This document shows positions 30,303 through 41,562 of a stretch of 64,000 bases of DNA, piece by piece; the stretch's first letter is position 1; the number at the start of each line of letters is the position of its first letter. The stretch is from assembly GCA_001970955.1 (NCBI GenBank), contig MPUH01000228.1, positions 1 to 64,000 on the forward strand, given 5' to 3'. The notes beneath the pieces are model-generated. The model searched no databases. It saw nothing but the letters and a program-made list of their open reading frames with translations, and was not told the origin of the DNA. The DNA is from Stentor coeruleus. Its lineage: Eukaryota; Ciliophora; Heterotrichea; Heterotrichida; Stentoridae. The translations under genes were made by a program, and so were the position numbers.

Positions 30303-30935
30303 ATGTATCCTTTAAGATTAGTCCAACAAGCTAGAAGATTGTCACAAATGAGCTTCGAGTCTAAAACAAAAAATCCGCTTATAGAACACAACAGTCAAAT
30401 AATGCTCCCTAAAGCTTTAGATGACCTTGCCGTGCACATTAACGATCATATCAGAAAAGATTTTTCCGAACAAAACCTCACAACAAAAGTCAAAGTTCTT
30501 GAAGAAATCGGTTTTTCTGAATACATGCACAATTCATCAAATTACTTTACTTTCAAAACGCCAAGAATATGTTTCGCTGATTTCGGGGGCAAAAAAGAGT
30601 TGTTTTTAAGAAGAGCCGGCCTTTGGGAAGCTTATAAGAACTTGTGTGGAACAGAGAAAAAACACTTAACAAAAAGTACATCGATTAAAGTTTTAAGCCC
30701 GTTAAGGACGAGTTTGAATACTGAAAGAAAAACTTTGCTTAAAAAGTCAAAAACTAAAGGATTTATAGGAAAAGCACAAGGAGTTTTTCAGAGCAAAGTA
30801 TCGCAAAATAATTGTGGACTTGAAGATGCTATGCATATTACTCCAGTAAATTCAAAGAAAAGAAATATTGAGACACAGACTAGCACAGTAAGGCCTATAC
30901 ATGCTCAACGTAGAGGAAGTCATTTAATTATTTAA
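30303..30935 (+). CDS. hypothetical basic protein
   Basis: 210 aa from ATG 30303 to TAA. A helical N-terminal third (LDDLAVHINDHIRKDFSEQ, TKVKVLEEIGFSEYMHN) leads into a short mixed segment (FKTPRICFADFGGKKELFLR, RAGLWEAYKNLC). The second half is Lys/Ser/Thr-rich and likely disordered. Composition and codon use are like neighbouring genes. No family recognised. Confidence 0.6.
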   Translation: MYPLRLVQQARRLSQMSFESKTKNPLIEHNSQIMLPKALDDLAVHINDHIRKDFSEQNLTTKVKVLEEIGFSEYMHNSSNYFTFKTPRICFADFGGKKELFLRRAGLWEAYKNLCGTEKKHLTKSTSIKVLSPLRTSLNTERKTLLKKSKTKGFIGKAQGVFQSKVSQNNCGLEDAMHITPVNSKKRNIETQTSTVRPIHAQRRGSHLII

Positions 30936-31382
30936 GTTATAGAGTGTGAATAGTTTATGTGTTTTTTACAGTGGTATATATAGTTTTTTAATTACTAGGA
31001 TTTATTATCGTTGCAGCCTTAATATCAATCTAATTTATTCTCTAAGTTTAAGTTTAAATTTAAATATATAATTATTCAACCATAAAAATCAAAATCTTTG
31101 GCGAGCTTCAAAATTGCTGGTTTTTTATTTAGAACTACTTCAGATTCCTAATAAACATCTTTAAATCTTACCAAAAGCCCTTTCAATTAAAATACATTTT
31201 TCTATGATGACACAGGACTCTTTATGCATCTAAAGCAATTCAACAAAAATAAAAATTCTATGATAATCCTCTATACTCGCATAATTAAATTCTAAAAACT
31301 CCTCTAATCACATATAAAATCTTTTAAAAGAGTTCTAATAATAATTATAACATTAAGCAGTCAGTCTTAATTTTAAAAAGCA

Positions 31383-31655
31383 TGCAAGAATATCAAGAAA
31401 ACATTGAAAGAATTTTGAAAAAGCACAAAGCCTATAAAGTAACTAAAAAGTCAAATTTCTGAATTATCAGGGAAAAGAAACGAGATAGTTAAGACTAGAA
31501 AAAATAAAAGAAAAATAAGAGAAAATCCTTGAGAAAATAAAAGAGCTTAAAGAAGAGAATTCAGATATAAAAGAAAATAAATCAATGATAGAAAACAACT
31601 TTATTAACTTCAAGTGAAATGGTAAATTTTCTTAAGTATTCAGAAGAAAGAAAAC
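31383..31655 (+). pseudogene. possible decayed coiled-coil gene
   Basis: Three frames in succession encode charged helix: MQEYQENIERILKKHKAY, then ISELSGKRNEIVKTRKN, then EILEKIKELKEENSDIKENK. The heptad-like pattern passes between frames, which suggests a broken gene rather than chance, but no family can be assigned. The rest of 30936-31764 holds nothing I can call. Confidence 0.3.
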
Positions 31656-31764
31656 AACGAAAAACATCTAGCTTCAGTTAAAAAGGGTAATCTGAGAAAA
31701 GTCTCAAGCGCCATTGCTCACTTTAGACATTTGCAAGAATTAACTTCATATAACATCATCCCTC

Positions 31765-33828
31765 TTACCTATTTTTACTACGTTTAGCAGGTATATCCCC
31801 ACGTTCAGGTGTCTCATAATACAAGTTACTAGCGAAATGCCTTCTCTTACTACAAAAAACATTTGGCCCATATTCATTATACTCATCAATGCTCACAGCT
31901 GTATCTTTAAACTCTAAAGTTGTAGCGAACTCACTTGCTCCTCTCCAAGCATCAGTAGCTAAATCCTTAGCGTTTTCTACACAACTATAGCTATCAAATG
32001 GTCTCATTCCCAAAACTTCAATTTCTACTCTTTCTCTAAAATTAGGGAAAATAGCACTTGCCCCAGTGATAAATATGCATGAAGCCAATTTTTGAGCTTG
32101 TGCTGGAGGGAAAAGTTTAAAGACTTGATCAAGAGTTTGACTAAGCCCAGCTTGTTCTAAGCCTATAATACTAGGTTGAAAAAGTATTTCGGGTGGACGT
32201 ATTCTATCAACTTCTAACAATATTTGATAGTCTTCAGCTGTTGGTGGTCTCCATACATCACCAATTGTAATAAGATGATTTGTGTCCATTGTACCTATTT
32301 TTGTGTCGATATCTAGAAGCAAATTTTGATCCTCTTCATCTTCTTCTTGATTGTCATTGTGGATTTCTCTGTATATATTCCAATCTTGGTCCTTCATTCC
32401 AAAGTTATCATCGCTAGCACCTTCAGTGCCGAGGTCAGCAATTATTCTTAATCGTCTTTGACTTGGTCGGCTATTACGGTTTTGTAGTTCCACTTTGAGC
32501 TTTTTGCGCTCTTCCATACGTTGGAGAACTTCTTGTCTCTGCTTGTGCAGGTCTTTCAAATATGCATCTGGGTCGTCAACTTTAAGTTTATCTGTTCTTT
32601 CTTGTTCTTCTTGAGCTTTAGCTTTTCGTTGTTCTCTTGCTTCTCTTGCTGCTTTTTGGATTTTCTGTATACGTTTTTGCTTTACAAGGTCTGCTGTGAG
32701 TTCTTCATCAGGGATGTTGATAAGATTGTATTTTTCAGTTTCATCAACTTCTAAATTTAGCCTACTTCGAAGGCTGTTGATTTTTCTTTTCAGTTCGTCA
32801 TAGTTTTCTATACCTCTAGCGACAAGACCTTCTTGGAAATCGCTTGAGTTTTTTTTTACGCTTTGAATAAAGGATTCTAGTTCTTCAAGTTCATTTATGG
32901 CGAGTTTACGTTTTTCTTCACTTTTTTTCATAGCCATTTCTTTGAGCTTTCGTCCTTGCTCTTTTCTTTGTTGCTGCTTTTTCCGAATTTCTTCTTCAGA
33001 AGGCTGCTGCGTCATCACCCAAGGTAGCTGGATTTTACGCTGCTTACCAAGCTTGAGGCTTTCGAGTTCTGAAAAATAGTTTTGAGCTGTGTAGCAATGG
33101 GAATAGATTATTTCTTGCGCTAATGGCCATAAAATCATATTCTTAGCATAAAAGTACCTAGTTTGCAAAAACTTTAAAAGAGATTGCGTACAATGTATTC
33201 CTCCAATATTGATCCTTTTTGAATACTGTGGGAGAAATTCACCATCTAAACATGGAAGTATATGTGTAGCTTGATGACCAAAGCTTATAACCATAGCACT
33301 GCTACTGGGGCCTTTATTTTTTCTAAGGGAAAAAATCGCATCAATCCCTAAATTAACCGAAGGCACAGCATAAGCTTCAAAAGCCAATTCCAAAAGCAAG
33401 TCCCTCGAATAATTAGGTGCGCAAGGTGTTTCAGTAATCAACAAAGGATGATTAACCTGAGAGTCTTGAATCCCAAGAACCCAGAAAATATAGTCCAAGA
33501 CATGCTCTTGGGTATGAAAATGCTGAAGAATACCTCTTTCAAAAGGAGACCTAATACTCAGTTTGTAAAGATCAGTTTCAGGAATTTCGCTACCAACAAG
33601 GACTTCTTGGATGTCTTGATTGTTTTTTTGACGTGCGACTATGTTTCGGAAGATCAGTGATGGGTCTGGCATCCCTGCCCAGCCTGCACGACAGTTAAAA
33701 GAACCATTGTCTATAACTATTGGTATTGAAGAGTTGTGAAAACGTGAAGTGTATAAGTTGCGGAGCTTATGCTGATCGGGCTGTACTTGGACTGGCAAAC
33801 CCTTAATATCGAAGACAGGGATTTCCAT
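31765..33828 (-). CDS. ARP5: actin-related protein 5 (INO80 complex subunit)
   Basis: 687 aa. The actin fold starts IPIVIDNGSFNCRAGWAGMPDPSLIFRN (phosphate 1 loop), with SPFERGILQHFHTQEHVLDYIF and LLITETPCAPN. A long Lys/Glu/Arg/Gln-rich insertion (about 280-470) includes EEIRKKQQQRKEQGRKLKE. The fold resumes with RPPEILFQPSIIGLEQAGLSQTL and FITGASAIFPNFRERVEIEV, and DAWRGASEFA near the C-terminus. The charged insertion and the long fold are typical of Arp5, which with Ies6 couples the INO80 ATPase to the nucleosome. It is likely nuclear. Ends in TAA. The SLC44 gene lies upstream on the same strand. Confidence 0.9.
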   Translation of the reverse strand: MEIPVFDIKGLPVQVQPDQHKLRNLYTSRFHNSSIPIVIDNGSFNCRAGWAGMPDPSLIFRNIVARQKNNQDIQEVLVGSEIPETDLYKLSIRSPFERGILQHFHTQEHVLDYIFWVLGIQDSQVNHPLLITETPCAPNYSRDLLLELAFEAYAVPSVNLGIDAIFSLRKNKGPSSSAMVISFGHQATHILPCLDGEFLPQYSKRINIGGIHCTQSLLKFLQTRYFYAKNMILWPLAQEIIYSHCYTAQNYFSELESLKLGKQRKIQLPWVMTQQPSEEEIRKKQQQRKEQGRKLKEMAMKKSEEKRKLAINELEELESFIQSVKKNSSDFQEGLVARGIENYDELKRKINSLRSRLNLEVDETEKYNLINIPDEELTADLVKQKRIQKIQKAAREAREQRKAKAQEEQERTDKLKVDDPDAYLKDLHKQRQEVLQRMEERKKLKVELQNRNSRPSQRRLRIIADLGTEGASDDNFGMKDQDWNIYREIHNDNQEEDEEDQNLLLDIDTKIGTMDTNHLITIGDVWRPPTAEDYQILLEVDRIRPPEILFQPSIIGLEQAGLSQTLDQVFKLFPPAQAQKLASCIFITGASAIFPNFRERVEIEVLGMRPFDSYSCVENAKDLATDAWRGASEFATTLEFKDTAVSIDEYNEYGPNVFCSKRRHFASNLYYETPERGDIPAKRSKNR

Positions 33829-33950
33829 AATGTTATATTGGTTTTTTTAATCCCTTATACAAGCTATTAGAAACTATATGCATATTTTTAATGAAAAAAA
33901 GGTATTTATGGAATATATATAAAATTAAGTAAATCGTTATAGTTAGCTTA

Positions 33951-36155
33951 TTAATCAACATGCTTGGAAACAAATCCAAACGCGAACTGAGGCTCGTCAT
34001 CTTCTAAATCTTCTTCAATAATATTATCTAGTTCTGAAGGTTCACTATCTTCAATATTGAGCTTTTGATTATTCGTAGAGTAATAGGATGCGTCTCTAAC
34101 TGAGTTGTTTCTTTGTGATCTATCAACATTACTAGCACTCTTCTGCCAAGAATTATCAGGTACAACCTTAAGCACTAGTCCTTCATCTTGATAATAATCA
34201 GAACTCGTCACTGTATTTCCCACTCCATTCCTCATAACTTTATTCTTATTTTCCTGATGATATAAGTTCTGTTCTTCACCAATGCCATCCATAAATTCTA
34301 ATAGATCTTGTTCTATAAACCTTTGCTCTCTAGCAAACATTTCTTCATCACATGCTGCAGCTAAAAGTACAGTATTAAGACTGACTTCTAGAGCCCCACC
34401 AAATACTTCTCCAACAAACCAAGAAAGGACACAGCTAAATAAAATAGGGCCACTAAATCCTGTTAATTCAATAGTCATTTTCCCTGAAGGCGTCGTTTTA
34501 GGAAAAATAATCAAAGCTAAAGTTAGACAGACGCCTGAGAGGATGATAACCCATTTCATCATGTTGATAATGAAAGTGCCGATTTTTGCTGGTCGACCGA
34601 TTCTGACGTAGTTTCTTTTAAGAAGATGATAGGCTACACGACCTGAAGCTAAATATGGGTTTGCAAAGATTGCTTGGACTGTGTAATTGTGAGCAGTTAT
34701 GTAGCGGAGGATTCTGTTGTGGCATTTGATGCAGACACAAGTTTTAAAAACGCAGACTTTGCATAGGGTTGGGGGTTTGTTAGGACCTGTACGAGTGCTT
34801 TGAGAGAGTTTAGATAAGAAGAGAATTTTTAGAAACTGAGAAGTAACTCGACTCATTGAGCCTAAGGCTATTGATCCTAAGTGATACTTGATTGCGCTTT
34901 TAATGGAAGAAAAAAGTGGACCCTAAATAATTCATACATAAAGAACTGACTTCTGTCGGGAAAAGTACCATGTGCTAACCCCACCTGACATCACGAATTT
35001 CCCGAGATCAACAAGGAAAATACACCACCAAATAGACATAAAAGCGTTATAACCAAGCATCCACTTTTCTAATGCAGTATACTCCAAAGTAAAACTCTTA
35101 TTTCCTGGCACATACTCACTATTTATCTGAGCTTTACTGTATGTGCTCATATTCCATCCAATAAGCAAAGCTAACAACAACAAAATTCCACTTCCCACAA
35201 ATATCTGAGCAACCGGGAAAAGTGCAAGCTCCTTCATAACACTTAAAGGCTTACTTGTAAGACCAATCATCTGTATGCCAATATTAAAACTCTCGTATTT
35301 TTTGATAATCTCATACAAGTAAATAAACAAAAACACTCCACAAACAATCGATAAAATCAAATAAAAAGTATATGTCGAAGTCTCACAATACCCTGGAGTT
35401 ACAGGGCCATAATCTCCACATGATTGTTCTAAAGACCGTTTGCCTGTAGAGTAAAGTAAGAATATAAGGCATCCAGCAAGGATAATTAAACCATAAACGC
35501 TACAAAGGACAAGAGTTTTAGCAATTTTAGAGATTCTTAATAAAAATAGATAGAGAAGTCCAACGCACATTGAAAAAATGTACCCAAAAACCACAGCATC
35601 CCAAGAGTTATATAAATCTCCGCTTGCCATTTGGATGACTTGCATAGCTTCACTGAGATAGATGAAGACTTCTTTACGACCAGAATGTCCTGGAATACAA
35701 AAAAAACCATAACTTGTGGTTTCATAAGCATTATGGCAGCCCCATTCAGGGTAGTATTTATCTGGATTAATAGCATCATATAAGCAGTAGTAGTTTTCAA
35801 AGTAGTAGTATGGACATGCTTCGACACATAAACTCCAGTCTAGATTTGTTGCGTTTGGGAAGAACATGAACCGTTTTTCTTTTAAAGCACCTACCCCACA
35901 GATGTTTCCTCTGAAGTCAAAACCTTTTGATAATCTTTTTGGGTCTCCTTTTATTAGGATGTATATTGCTATTGCTATCAGTCCGACATTGAGGACTATG
36001 AAAAGTATTAAGAATAGTAAGTTTGTGCATTTTCTGTTGGATACTGGGCCTGAAAATTCTGAGTCTCCATGGAGATGCTCAGCTACATCTTCGTACTCTA
36101 CTTCTTTTTCATAAGGGTTAGTTCTAGCAGTATCTGAATCTTGTTTATTAATCAT
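33951..36155 (-). CDS. choline transporter-like protein (CTL/SLC44), one 15-nt intron
   Basis: Exons 36155-34938 and 34922-33951; intron 34937-34923 is gtatgaattatttag; 729 aa joined. A cytosolic N-terminus (1-47) leads to helix 1 (48-68). A Cys-rich outer loop follows (NICGVGALKE, CVEACPYYYFENYYC, GFFCIPG). Further helices lie near 198-215, 222-241, 268-288 and 330-345, then GGVSTWYFSRQK. The junction reads VLYGPLFSSIKSAIKYHLGS, which is the conserved CTL block. The last part has CKVCVFKTCVCIKCHNRILR, AHNYTVQAIF and two helices. The tail is acidic. CTLs export or import choline and ethanolamine at plasma membrane or mitochondria. Confidence 0.93.
34923..34937 (-). other. 15-nt intron in the SLC44 gene
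   Basis: gtatgaattatttag, phase 0; it contains a TGA and joins SVLY to GPLFSS within a conserved block. Confidence 0.95.
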
Positions 36156-36280
36156 TATTATAAAATTTTAATTCAACTCATTTAAAAACCCATCAAAGCA
36201 AATCCTATTACAGTATCAAAAATGCCTTCACTTTATAACAAATAACCTCATCCATCTAATTTTGGCAAAACATTATTAAA

Positions 36281-36417
36281 TTCCAAACTAAATAATGAAA
36301 TGAAATATTACATTGGAAATAATAAATTATGCTAAATCCTCCAAGAATNTTCCAAACTAAATAATGAAATGAAATATTACATTGGAAATAATAAATTATG
36401 CTAAATCCTCCAAGAAT
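36281..36417. other. 68-nt contig overlap around N 36349
   Basis: 36281-36348 equals 36350-36417. Both copies include the start codon area of the next gene. Confidence 0.88.
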
Positions 36418-37864
36418 ACCTAAAATCCTTACAAGATCATCTTTAGCAAAAGAGTCTAAACCCAGCTTTTTAGAAAAAGATATCGAAACACTAACCTTAA
36501 GCCTTGAATGCGAAAAAAGGGAAGCCGCATTTCTCGAAGAGCAAATCAAACTTATGCATTTTGAAATATCTTCTCTTCCAAAACCTCAACGAAGCAACCT
36601 CAACACAATAAAAGCTTCTCTTTCAGTGCAAGAAAAAAAGCTTGACCAAGAAAAAAATACATTAAATCAACTACGCTACCACAACAAACAGCTTCGGGAT
36701 AAAATTGATAGTTATCGTATGGAAAAGTCATCAAATAAACAATCCCTAAACATAATCAAAGATACCCTTGACAAAACTTCTAGAGCTGCAAATACAAAAG
36801 CATCTGAACTACTTAAAATATACGAATCTGAAAACTTACAAAAACAAAAAATAGGTATGATCCGAAGTAAAAGTGTGAGCCAACGTTCAAAATATGAAGA
36901 AAAGCTTACAACGCTTGCAAGTTTTCTAAAAAACACGAACTCCAAATCAAAAATCATCTATGAAGAAAGCATATATCAAGTCCAAGGAGTTGAAGTTATA
37001 GGAATACTTAAAAACATGTCAAGGGTTTTTGAAAAACTAACACATAATAAGAAAAAAAACATTGATGCCTATATAAGACATATAAACAATCTGATAAACG
37101 GCTTTGAGGAAGTGAAAAAAGCAACTGGGCTATACAAAGTTGAAGACATCGTCACAGCTTTCATAAAAAGTGAAGAGCAAGGGCAAGCAATACTTCATTA
37201 TTTTAATACATTAAGCACAGATATAGAAAAACTAGATGATGAATTGAGGAAAAATACAGAAAGGATTTTTCTTATAGAGGGTAACAAGAATCAAGGGGAT
37301 TTAAATGTTCAGGGCTGTTTAGATAAGGTTATTCAAGAATTTGATAGTATTATGAAAAAAGTTCAGATAAAAAAACAGGAGGTCGGCTTTTATGGAGAAA
37401 TAACACAAAATTCATTACAAAATATGATTAAGATATATAGATTGTTGCTAATGGCTGGATTTAAGAGTGATTTTCATACAAGTGAGGAAGTTGAGAGAAT
37501 TGATAAGTTGAATGAGGAAAATTTTGAGATTTTGCTTGGGTCAATTGAAGAGTTTGTTGGATTTTTGATAATGGTGACGCATAGTAAAATGAAGAAAGTT
37601 GAGTATTTGCATAAACTTGGTCAAGGGGATAAGAACAAGTCTCAATCTTCGCAGAGATTTAGGATTCATGAGCTTATTGAAGAAAATGATATTTGTGAAG
37701 ACCCTGAGTTTGAAGAAATTAGAGTGCCGATTTCGCTTGAAGAAATGAGACAAAGAGCGAAAAATATTTTTGAAAAAAGGAGAAATTTGGTTAAAGGGAA
37801 GCTTGGAACTGCTGAAACTTATTATGCGAGTACGTCACATACAGCTTTGAGAAATGAACTTTAA
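36398..37864 (+). CDS. coiled-coil protein of the outer dynein arm docking complex type (ODAD1/CCDC63/CCDC114-like)
   Basis: 488 aa, almost all coiled coil. HNKQLRDKIDSYRMEKSS near 95-115 matches the HNKxLRxEIDxLRxE signature. GFEEVKKATGLYKVEDIVTAF and EEQGQAILHYFNTLSTDIEKL near 230-280 match the second conserved block, also found in the homologue at 58339-59937. Such proteins anchor outer dynein arms to doublet microtubules, so a ciliary role is expected. Identity to the second copy is low, so these are old paralogues. Ends in TAA. Confidence 0.75.
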   Translation: MLNPPRIPKILTRSSLAKESKPSFLEKDIETLTLSLECEKREAAFLEEQIKLMHFEISSLPKPQRSNLNTIKASLSVQEKKLDQEKNTLNQLRYHNKQLRDKIDSYRMEKSSNKQSLNIIKDTLDKTSRAANTKASELLKIYESENLQKQKIGMIRSKSVSQRSKYEEKLTTLASFLKNTNSKSKIIYEESIYQVQGVEVIGILKNMSRVFEKLTHNKKKNIDAYIRHINNLINGFEEVKKATGLYKVEDIVTAFIKSEEQGQAILHYFNTLSTDIEKLDDELRKNTERIFLIEGNKNQGDLNVQGCLDKVIQEFDSIMKKVQIKKQEVGFYGEITQNSLQNMIKIYRLLLMAGFKSDFHTSEEVERIDKLNEENFEILLGSIEEFVGFLIMVTHSKMKKVEYLHKLGQGDKNKSQSSQRFRIHELIEENDICEDPEFEEIRVPISLEEMRQRAKNIFEKRRNLVKGKLGTAETYYASTSHTALRNEL

Positions 37865-39628
37865 TGCTTAAAAAAATATTCCTAATGTTGTCTTATATCA
37901 TTATTTATAGAATCTTAAAAAATCAAAAATTTGAGAAAAATTGTTATGAAGTCTTAAATCTATATGTAAGGCATATTGAGGAAATAGATTTTATGAAAAG
38001 TTCTAAAGTTAAATAAATATGATTGTGATCTATTGCATTTGGCTTGGCAAATCTTGAATCTTTATTTACAGAAGATGTTCATGTAATGCTGAGGATATGT
38101 GGAGATGAGAGCTCAAGATTCATACAATATTTCAGAACTGTTAAGTAAAATATATGATGAAGGGTTCACAATCAAGTTGTACTTGCAGGAGTTTTAATAA
38201 GAAACTTGAAGTTTTATTATTTTTTTAGAAATTTTGATGTTATGGATGATGAAATTTTGGAAAGTTTTTAAATCCTAGTAGGAATCTGTAAATTCTTGAA
38301 GTTAACAAGGTTATTAGGATATCTTGGGAATTAGATATTATCGGAGTTTACTAATTTTATACATTTAATTTTAGAGAATTTGAAACTTGGACCTTAAAAT
38401 GGAGTAATGATTAGAAATGGATAGATGTGCATGATTATAAACTTTTAATTTTAATAATGCTGTGTCGAAAGACCAAAGAGCATTGATTGTAGAATAATTT
38501 TTACTGAACAGTAAAATATGGGAATTGCATATGCTATTTTATGATTTATTTCAATTTGATGTCATTCTCAAAAATTAGGTATTACTGAAAAAAAAATTCT
38601 AAATAAAATAGACTATTTTTTTATACGCAAGTTGACCGAAAAAATAGAAGAAAATTGACAAATCGAATTCGAAAAAATTACCAAAATCTTATTGCTTAAT
38701 AATTCTTCTCAAAGCTGATTTTATTTGATGTTTTGCAAATAAATAAGCACAGATAAGGTCAAACTTTTAATATTCTATTACTAGATGGAATATGACATTT
38801 TAGAAAATTTCAATCTCCTCCAATCAAGTTTTTATTGCACCTGTTTCAGGACTATAAAAAGCTGGCTATAAGTGACTAATTTTCACAATGCTCTCCAAGT
38901 TCTTAGTAACCCTTTCATCTATCTTTAATTATGATAGAGCACTTTTAATTATAGTTTAACAAGGTTTAAATTTTAATGATTTTTATTTACACGGATATTT
39001 TTTTTTTCAACAGTTAATTCAAACTTCCAATTATTTGTGCAACTTCGAGATTATGACCCCTTCTATATTTTTTTCTCAAAGTGCTACTAATCAATTTGCA
39101 CACACGTTTCTTCTCTTAAAATTTTCCAAAATTATTTGAATTTATTAATCAATTATTTCACAAAATTCTTTGTATTAGCTTGTTGAAGTGATAAATTTAT
39201 GCCAATTAATAATGTTTCTTCTGAATCTTTAACAAAACTAATCAATAGACTTATTTCATATAGAAAAAATGACCCTTAATAAGTTAGTAAAGATTCGATA
39301 GAGAAAATGTTTAAAATTTTAGAGAGGAAAATATATTTGAAAGGAGATTTTAGTTTTTTTTTAATTATTTTTCTTGAATTATTTATGCTTAAACGATATA
39401 TTATATTCAATACTATTAATCAAAAGTAATTTATAGAATGCAATATTAAAATATGAAATACAGCTTCACTCTCACTTATTTCTAGGAATTCTTTTATAAT
39501 AAAAATTATTTACATTCTAACTTAGTATTATCTTTAATAGTCCTTTAAGTTTCTAACTGCAAATATTTATATCCAAAATTTATTCACTAAGACTTATTAA
39601 ATCTTACAAAAAAATATAATAATAAATA
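37865..39628. other. 1.76-kb spacer
   Basis: No gene supported. An open run of about 35 codons at 38030-38147 (contains LANLESLFTEDVHVMLRICG) has protein-like composition and may be a remnant. The rest is AT-rich. Confidence 0.4.
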
Positions 39629-39907
39629 ATGGGTCAATGCTGTTCAACATCAAAAAAAAATAGAAGACGAGGAGCAGGAAAGGGAAATCGTGGTAAAGGA
39701 AAAAATAGTTACGGAGGTGGTTATGAAGGAGATTTAGGAAGCTATGAGTCTGGTGGAGGAGGGGATATCATTGCTTCTTATTCTGATAGAGGTAATGACG
39801 CAGGAGGTGGAGGAAATGATGACGCTGGTGGTGGAGGAGGAGGCGGATGTGGAGGAGGAGGAGGAGGATGCGGGGGTGGTGGGTGTGGTGGAGGTGGTGG
39901 AGATTAG
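39629..39907 (+). CDS. small glycine/cysteine-rich acylated protein
   Basis: 92 aa. It starts MGQCCSTSKKNRRRGAGKGN: Gly2 for myristoylation, Cys4/Cys5 for palmitoylation and a basic patch, so membrane attachment is likely. The second half is a Gly run with regularly placed Cys (CGGGGGGCGGGGCGGGGGD) and an Asp-rich lead-in. It resembles extracellular or cortical Gly-rich proteins only in composition. GGN codons stand out against the AT-rich background, which argues for selection. No homologue recognised. Confidence 0.65.
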   Translation: MGQCCSTSKKNRRRGAGKGNRGKGKNSYGGGYEGDLGSYESGGGGDIIASYSDRGNDAGGGGNDDAGGGGGGGCGGGGGGCGGGGCGGGGGD

Positions 39908-40575
39908 TTGTAGTTAGTTATAAACGACTAAAAACTCTTTTTACAATTTATATCCTATATTTTAATATTTAAATAGTCAGTCTAGTCATAACTGCTAAAA
40001 TCTTATTAAGTATCTGTAGGCATGTGCATCATATAGCATGGATAGTGTCAAGAATTATTTTTGTTGTTGTTCTACATATATTAGTCTCTTCTTAAAGATT
40101 TAATGATGGCTTTCATTGAGCTAGATCTTTAGGAAACGATTAAAATCTCATCAATTGTTTAAACAATATAGAAATTTTCACATTTATAAATTTTTTAGCA
40201 AATTATATATGAAATATTCCTAAGATTTATTGTATAAAATGCATAGTTAGGAGTTGAGATCGACGTTAAAAATACTATAAGTTTATTCGTTCTGTTTCTT
40301 AAAGTAATATAAGTTTTTGTATAAGAAAATAAATTGATAACTTATTGAAAAGCAATTACTATTACAAAATATATTCTTATATATTAATTGTTATTTTTTT
40401 TTTCTAATAGAATATTATCTCTTGCTATAAAATATTTTCTAGCAGCAACTTAAAATTATGACTAACACAAATAAGCTTATTATTCTTAAACTTCAAGCTA
40501 ATAAATCATAAAATTTAGTCAAGTTCTAAAACTATTTAAATCTAAAAACCAAATCTTTCACATATAATATTTTAT
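39908..40575. other. spacer
   Basis: AT-rich; no gene or repeat seen. Confidence 0.5.
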
Positions 40576-41562
40576 CTAAGCCTTATTTTCTTCACTTTTT
40601 AGCAACTTCTCATGTGCTTGAAAGATCTGCTTCACTCCATCTTTAAAGATATCAATATTGTAATCAATAAGGTTTTGCCTATCAAAATTATCTTCTTTAA
40701 CCAAGCAAACTAAAGCTAGCATATGCTCAATTTCCCGCAAATATAAAGTTAATCCTGAATCAAGTTTAATAACCGAAGTGCTTTTTTTATCAAAAGCTGA
40801 AGTCATATTATCATTTCCTGTTATTCTATGTAAACCTTACCCATAAATGCACGAAACATCAATGACAACATCAATCATATCAGCACAAAGTTCATATGAT
40901 ATAAGATCTACAGGTGTTGAATCTGTAGCAATATAGAGCTTGTTGATAACATCAAATAGATAAACTTTATCAATCCTACAGTAATTCATAAGATTATCTA
41001 GCATGTTTTGTATATAATTCACTTGAGGGCTAACTTTGATGAGGATTTTAGATAAGGCTTCAAATATTGATAAGTCGTAAATACTTGTTAAAAAATACCC
41101 AGGTTCAGGAAGTTTGCGTTCCTGAATATCTGATTTGAGGAGAAAACTCACTCCGTTTTGGGCTTCTAATTTCAAGTCTTCAGTGACAAACATATCCCCA
41201 TCGATTTTGTGAATAAACATCTCAAACATACAGTCTGGGTTGAAAGAATGCACTTCTGTCATTATGTTGATGAATTTCTCTAAAGGTTTATTATATGGCT
41301 GGTCTTGAGCATCTAAAACATATATGATCATTGCACATTTAGAGAGAATTTTACGATCTTGGGTGTTAATTTGAGATACTTCGAATGAGCCAGGAAAATC
41401 AACAAAAGTGTATTTGGTGTATGGGTTATTTTCAACTTTAATTTCTTCTATGCGAGATGTGCTGTCTATAAAAAGAGTCTCGTTAGGAGACATTTTTTGG
41501 AAGACAACTTTTAGAATAGAAGACTTACCCACCTTTTTAGTTCCCAGGAGAGCTATTTGCAT
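40576..41562 (-). CDS. Rag GTPase, RagC/D (Gtr2) type, one 15-nt intron
   Basis: Exons 41562-40841 and 40825-40576; intron 40840-40826 is gtaaggtttacatag; 323 aa joined. P-loop GTKKVGKSS (residues 7-15), VFQKMSPNETLFIDSTSRIEE (a RagC/D signature), VDFPGSFE (G3 region) and MFIHKIDGD (G4-like HKxD). The C-terminal Roadblock-like half is ELCADMIDVVIDVSCIYG, then ITGNDNM across the junction, SVIKLDSGLTLYLRE and LVKEDNFDRQNLIDYN. RagC/D pairs with RagA/B on lysosomes and recruits TORC1 in response to amino acids. Splicing restores the family's C-terminus exactly. Ends in TAG. Confidence 0.94.
40826..40840 (-). other. 15-nt intron in the RagC/D gene
   Basis: gtaaggtttacatag, phase 2 (splits a Gly codon); joins SCIYG to ITGND. 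Confidence 0.95.
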
